64,000 nt of DNA, taken from UBA5018 sp947463165. Its GTDB lineage: Bacteria; Cyanobacteriota; Cyanobacteriia; PCC-6307; Cyanobiaceae. The translations under genes were made by a program, and so were the position numbers. Below, one piece after another: positions 60,631-64,000 of the stretch. A model generated the notes under the pieces. That model searched no databases. It had not been told where the DNA came from and saw only the letters and a list, made by a program, of their open reading frames with translations. Numbering within the stretch: the stretch's first letter is position 1; every line of letters begins with the position of its first letter. The DNA lies in contig CALRTY020000015.1 of assembly GCA_943371245.1 (NCBI GenBank), forward strand, positions 12,932 through 76,931. Direction: 5' to 3'.

Positions 60631-61392
60631 GTGGCGAGATTAGGCAGCCCAGCCCAGCCTTCCCTGCCGGTTGGGGAGCCCGCCGCGCCCGAACACCTGA
60701 TCGCCGGCACTGTTTGGCGCCTGCGGCGCCCCCTGGATCTGTTCAGCCGCTCGCGGGGCCAGGGCCTGGCCAGCCAGGCGGCCGCCGGTCGCTGTCTGCG
60801 GATCCTGGCCACCGGCGAGGGCCGGTTGCGGGTGCGTTTGCTGGAGGACGGCTACCCCGGCTGGATCGAGGCCGATGCGCTGCTGGGGCGGGCCGTGGCC
60901 AGCCTGCCGCCGCTGCTGCCGCGCCTGCAGAGCGGCCAAATCGCCGCCCGAATTGATCAGGTGCTCGGCTATGGGCTGGCGGCCCTGGAGCGGCCGAATC
61001 GCTATCTGTGGGGCGGCAGTCTCGGTCCCGACTACGACTGCTCGGGGCTGGTGCAAACCGCCTTCGCTGCAGCGGGCATTTGGCTGCCCCGCGATGCCTA
61101 CCTGCAGGAGCGCTTCTGCCAGGCGGTGGCCGTGGCGGTGGGGGTGAGCCAGCTGCTGCGGCCGGGGGATTTGCTCTTTTTCGGCACGTCCCAGCGCTGC
61201 GACCACGTGGGGCTGCACCTGGGCGGCGGCCGCTATCTGCACAGCTCGGGCCTGGCGCACGGTCGCAACGGCCTCGGCATCGACAACCTCCACCCGCGCA
61301 ACCAGGATCCGGTGGCTGTGCATTACCGCCAGCGGCTGCGGGGCGCCGGTCGGGTGTTGCACAGCCACGACGGCAGCCCCCTGCCCGCCTAA
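60631..61392 (+). CDS. NlpC/P60 family cysteine peptidase
   Basis: The 253-aa protein has an N-terminal SH3-like part (about 25-85: HLIAGTVWRLRRPLDLFSR, GYPGWIEADAL) and a C-terminal NlpC/P60 domain with Cys137 in PDYDCSGLVQTAF, His192 in RCDHVGLHLGGGRYLH and a later His/Asn. Such enzymes cut D-gamma-Glu-diaminopimelate bonds of peptidoglycan peptides; the cyanobacterial relative AvPCP has the same architecture. No signal peptide is seen, so it may act in wall recycling. Start GTG 60631. Confidence 0.9.
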   Translation: MARLGSPAQPSLPVGEPAAPEHLIAGTVWRLRRPLDLFSRSRGQGLASQAAAGRCLRILATGEGRLRVRLLEDGYPGWIEADALLGRAVASLPPLLPRLQSGQIAARIDQVLGYGLAALERPNRYLWGGSLGPDYDCSGLVQTAFAAAGIWLPRDAYLQERFCQAVAVAVGVSQLLRPGDLLFFGTSQRCDHVGLHLGGGRYLHSSGLAHGRNGLGIDNLHPRNQDPVAVHYRQRLRGAGRVLHSHDGSPLPA

Positions 61393-61427
61393 GTTCAGCC
61401 TCAAATTCGCTGGATTAGGGCAGGGAG

Positions 61428-62384
61428 ATGCAGCTATCGGTGGTGGTGCCCCTGTTCAACGAGCAGGAGAGCCTGGCGCCACTGGTGGAGCGCATCCTCA
61501 GCCAGGTGCGGCCCCTGGGGCTGAGCTTCGAGTTGGTGCTGGTGGATGACGGCTCCAGGGATCGCACCCCCGAGCTGCTGGGCCAACTGGCGGGGACAGT
61601 ACCGGAGCTGGTGGCGGTGCGGCTGCGGCGCAATTACGGCCAAACGGCGGCGATGGCGGCCGGTTTTGACGCCAGCTGCGGCGAGGTGATCGTCACCCTC
61701 GATGGCGACCTGCAAAACGATCCGGCCGACATCCCGCTGCTGCTGGAGAAGCTGAACCAGGGTTTTGACCTGGTGAGCGGTTGGCGCCACAGCCGCCAGG
61801 ATGCGGCCCTGAGCCGGCTGCTGCCCTCCCTGCTGGCCAATCGCCTGATCGCCCGGGTCACCGGCGTGAAGCTGCACGACTACGGCTGCTCCTTGAAGGC
61901 CTACCGCCGCGAGGTGATCGACGATCTCAATCTCTACGGCGAACTGCACCGCTTTTTGCCGGCCCTGGCCTTCATCGAGGGGGCCAGGATCACCGAGGTG
62001 CAGGTAACCCACCATCCCCGTCGCTACGGCAAGAGCAACTACGGCATCGATCGCACCTTCCGGGTGCTGATGGACCTGCTCACGGTGTGGTTCATGAAGC
62101 GGTTCCTCACCCGGCCGATGTACGTGTTTGGCAGCGGCGGCCTGGTGGCGATGGGGGCGGGGCTGCTGGTGGCCCTCTGGCTGGTGGTCGAGAAGCTGCT
62201 GATCGGCACCAACATCGGCGATCGGCCGCTGCTGCTGATGGCCCTGATCTGTTTCCTCACCGGCGTGCAGCTGTTTTGCTTTGGCTTACTGGCCGAGATC
62301 CAAATGCGCACCTACCACGAAAGCCAGGGGCGACCGATCTACCGGGTGCGCGACATCTTGCGTCAACCTGCCGCAGCAGGCTGA
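61428..62384 (+). CDS. GT2 glycosyltransferase, GtrB-like, membrane-anchored
   Basis: The 318-aa enzyme has a GT-A domain (LSVVVPLFNEQESLAPLVER, LVDDGSRDRTPELL, RRNYGQTAAMAAGFDAS, VTLDGDLQNDPADIPLLLEK with the metal-binding DxD) and two C-terminal membrane helices (about 228-250 and 262-288). It probably makes polyprenyl-phosphate sugar at the cytoplasmic face for later transfer by a membrane GT-C enzyme. No flippase or acceptor gene is next to it. Confidence 0.92.
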   Translation: MQLSVVVPLFNEQESLAPLVERILSQVRPLGLSFELVLVDDGSRDRTPELLGQLAGTVPELVAVRLRRNYGQTAAMAAGFDASCGEVIVTLDGDLQNDPADIPLLLEKLNQGFDLVSGWRHSRQDAALSRLLPSLLANRLIARVTGVKLHDYGCSLKAYRREVIDDLNLYGELHRFLPALAFIEGARITEVQVTHHPRRYGKSNYGIDRTFRVLMDLLTVWFMKRFLTRPMYVFGSGGLVAMGAGLLVALWLVVEKLLIGTNIGDRPLLLMALICFLTGVQLFCFGLLAEIQMRTYHESQGRPIYRVRDILRQPAAAG

Positions 62385-62968
62385 TCGGGCTCGGCCCCGC
62401 CGGGGGCCCCAGTGGCTGACCCAGTGGCCGCATTGGCCGGCAGGGGCAAGCCCGCCGCTGGAGCACCGGTCACACCAGAGGCGGAGCGGCCGCGGAAAGC
62501 GGCCATGCCTCGGGCGGCGACGCCCACCACTGCCGGATCCACATCCCTTAAACCCCTTTGCAACAGGGGCAGGGTGCGGCGATCGCCCCAGGCCACGGCC
62601 TGGATCACTGCGGCCAAGCGCTCGGCGTTATCGCCATGCAGTTGCCGCTGCAACCGCAGTAGCAGCAGGCTGCTACCCCGGCCATCGCCTGGGGCTGGCA
62701 GGGCTGGCGGGGCGGCGGCATTGGCGTCGGGAGCTGTCTGCTCTGGCGGCGGGGGGGCGTTGGGCCGTTCGCGCACCAGGCTGATCTGCACCCGGTTCAG
62801 GGCGGCCACGGCGCTGGCATCGGTGCTGGCCAGCAGGGCCGGGGGCCGGCGGCGAGAGAGCAGCCAGGCCAGTACCGACACCAGGGAAAAGGCCGCCAGC
62901 AGCGATGGGTTGAGCAACTCCCCACACCTGTGAATTGAACTTTTATGTCGCCCCTGGCGCCGCCGCAA
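62363..62968 (-). CDS. Membrane-anchored HEAT-like protein, unknown
   Basis: The open frame (201 aa to TTG 62968) has a membrane segment (LLAAFSLVSVLAWLL), a Pro/Ala-rich linker, then a helical part that resembles one HEAT repeat (DGRRTLPLLQRGLRDVDPAVVGVAARGMAAF-like segment, here split by WGDRRTLPLLQRGL and DVDPAVVGVAARGM), and a Gly/Ala-rich tail. I know no function. The start is uncertain: TTG 62917 would leave more room for the divergent psaI promoter. Its end overlaps the GT2 gene by 22 nt. Confidence 0.6.
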   Translation of the reverse strand: MRRRQGRHKSSIHRCGELLNPSLLAAFSLVSVLAWLLSRRRPPALLASTDASAVAALNRVQISLVRERPNAPPPPEQTAPDANAAAPPALPAPGDGRGSSLLLLRLQRQLHGDNAERLAAVIQAVAWGDRRTLPLLQRGLRDVDPAVVGVAARGMAAFRGRSASGVTGAPAAGLPLPANAATGSATGAPGGAEPDQPAAAG

Positions 62969-63021
62969 AGCGGCTTTGACCGGGGTCTTTACAGTAGCTG
63001 TGGTTGCTATTGGCCCGTGTC

Positions 63022-63138
63022 ATGACTGGAGATTTCGCCGCCGCTTGGTTGCCATCGGTATTCGTGCCCCTCGTGGGAATCCTCGGCCCTGCCGTGGCCA
63101 TGGCCCTGTTGTTCAACGTGATTGAAGCCCGCGACTGA
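63022..63138 (+). CDS. psaI: Photosystem I subunit VIII (PsaI)
   Basis: The 38-aa single-helix membrane protein reads MTGDFAAAWLPSVFVPLVG, then a helix ending LLFNVIEARD. It matches PsaI, which sits beside PsaL and stabilises PSI trimers. psaL follows 44 nt later, the usual cyanobacterial pair. Confidence 0.95.
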   Translation: MTGDFAAAWLPSVFVPLVGILGPAVAMALLFNVIEARD

Positions 63139-63182
63139 CGCTGCTTCTCGCTTCATCCGCACCACAGCCGCACCCCATCACC

Positions 63183-63674
63183 ATGACTGTGTCCCCCGTG
63201 GCCGACCCCTGCGTCGGCAACCTGGCCACCCCCGTCAACAGCAGCTATTTCACCAAGGCATTTCTAAATGCCCTGCCGGCCTACCGCCCCTCCCTGTCGC
63301 CCAACCGTCGCGGCCTGGAAGTTGGCATGGCCCATGGCTTCTTCCTCTACGGGCCCTTCGCGATCACCGGTCCGCTGCGTCTCACCGAGTACGCCAGCAC
63401 CGCCGGCCTGCTGGCCACCATCGGCCTGGTCTCGATTCTCACCGTCTGCCTGTCGATCTACGGCACCGCCGGCACTGGCCCCAACGTGCAGCCAGCCGAT
63501 GCCACCATCGACAACCCACCTGCAGACCTGTTCACCAAGGCCGGCTGGGCTGAATTCGCCAGCGGCTTCTGGCTAGGCGGCTGCGGCGGCGCCGCCTTCG
63601 CCTGGTTCCTGGTGGGCACCTCCATCGTGGCTCCCCTGGCCAACATTGCCGGTGGCGTCTGGAGCGTCGGCTGA
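63183..63674 (+). CDS. psaL: Photosystem I subunit XI (PsaL)
   Basis: PsaL (163 aa) forms the centre of PSI trimers and binds chlorophylls. Typical: NSSYFTKAFLNALPAYRPSL, RRGLEVGMAHGFFLYGPFAI, three hydrophobic helices, and the ending WFLVGTSIVAPLANIAGGVW. A terminator follows at 63736. Confidence 0.97.
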   Translation: MTVSPVADPCVGNLATPVNSSYFTKAFLNALPAYRPSLSPNRRGLEVGMAHGFFLYGPFAITGPLRLTEYASTAGLLATIGLVSILTVCLSIYGTAGTGPNVQPADATIDNPPADLFTKAGWAEFASGFWLGGCGGAAFAWFLVGTSIVAPLANIAGGVWSVG

Positions 63675-64000
63675 TCTTCAGCCCTGGCTTCGTAAAATCT
63701 CGGCTAAAGGATAGGCAAGCCACTCCAATTGCCCCGCCCCTATGGTGGGGCTTTTTTATGGTGAAATACCACCATTAATTCATGATCGATCTGAGGCAAG
63801 GACGGCAGCAGCCCTAGGTTCAACATGTAAGGGGTGAGGGGTAGACTAGATATCCGGTGACTTTCAGGAAAGGTGTCACTCCTGGTCTGCCTTTCAGGCA
63901 GCTTGGATAGATGGTAGCGCCTGATTGGATTGGTGGCCATCTGGTGGCTTGTTGATCCACACCACTACTGGTTGGCGCCAGCAGCGAGTGGATTGGCTCC
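63675..64000. other. 326-bp end region without a gene
   Basis: After the psaL terminator no supported gene is seen to the window end. GTGAC/GTCAC (about 63857-63879) can form a small hairpin, and an ATG at about 63911 opens only 13 codons. A gene beginning beyond 64000 may have its leader here. Confidence 0.5.
63736..63757 (+). terminator. Intrinsic terminator after psaL
   Basis: GCCCC (63736-63740) pairs with GGGGC (63747-63751), 6-nt loop, followed by six T (63752-63757). Confidence 0.8.

Overview
The window is cyanobacterial chromosome, most likely from a freshwater or coastal picocyanobacterium of the Synechococcus/Cyanobium group. The evidence is: photosystem I genes psaI and psaL, NDH-1 subunit gene ndhN, a ClpR/ClpP3 pair, cyanobacterial gene order around the ribosomal cluster, several HIP1 octamers (GCGATCGC), and high GC with strongly GC-biased third codon positions. 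The assignment to genus level is inference; nothing here fixes the species.

Layout. Bases 1-3.5 kb form a small accessory zone: an AT-rich TIR-domain gene cut by the window edge, two perfect hairpins, a decayed IS91-type transposase, a Uma2-type nuclease gene, a 23-bp tandem repeat beside the stump of a DUF4143 ATPase, an orphan HicB-like antitoxin and a small unknown ORF. From 3.9 to 8.8 kb, minus-strand housekeeping genes follow (DEAD-box helicase; an 82-aa protein, TrmH methylase, LpdA and TrpC in one apparent operon). From 8.8 to 33.8 kb come murA, argD-folC, a pentapeptide-repeat protein, two tightly coupled minus-strand catabolic-looking operons (DUF4359/amidohydrolase/FAD oxidase and DUF1611/enolase-superfamily epimerase), miaB, the cell-wall/division run ddl-unknown-ftsQ-ftsZ, the SRP RNA gene, panB, hemW, a PIN-TRAM protein, clpR, clpP3, ilvC and cbiB. 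From 34 to 38.7 kb lie two exopolysaccharide glycosyltransferase genes, coaBC and ndhN.

From 39.1 to 56.6 kb is one long plus-strand gene-expression cluster: rplC-D-W-B, rpsS, rplV, rpsC, rplP, rpmC, rpsQ, rplN-X-E, rpsH, rplF-R, rpsE, rplO, secY, adk, rpmJ, rpsM, rpsK, rpoA, rplQ, truA, rplM, rpsI, rpmE, prfA. It lacks rpmD (L30), as expected for cyanobacteria. It is interrupted by a likely terminator before secY and by repeat-filled gaps before rpsK and prfA. The last 7 kb carry an HNH nuclease gene, alr, tRNA-Ser, a beta-lactamase-like gene divergent from an NlpC/P60 gene, a GT2 glycosyltransferase, and psaI-psaL.

No large undescribed system is evident. The best leads are: the DUF1611-epimerase pair, which resembles the DgcN-DgcA D-glutamate route; the translationally coupled DUF4359/amidohydrolase/FAD-oxidase operon; the TIR gene, which continues outside the window; a terminator plus a 13-codon ORF with a perfect Shine-Dalgarno site in an otherwise empty 430-bp gap; and unusual density of short tandem repeats in intergenic DNA and at gene ends.
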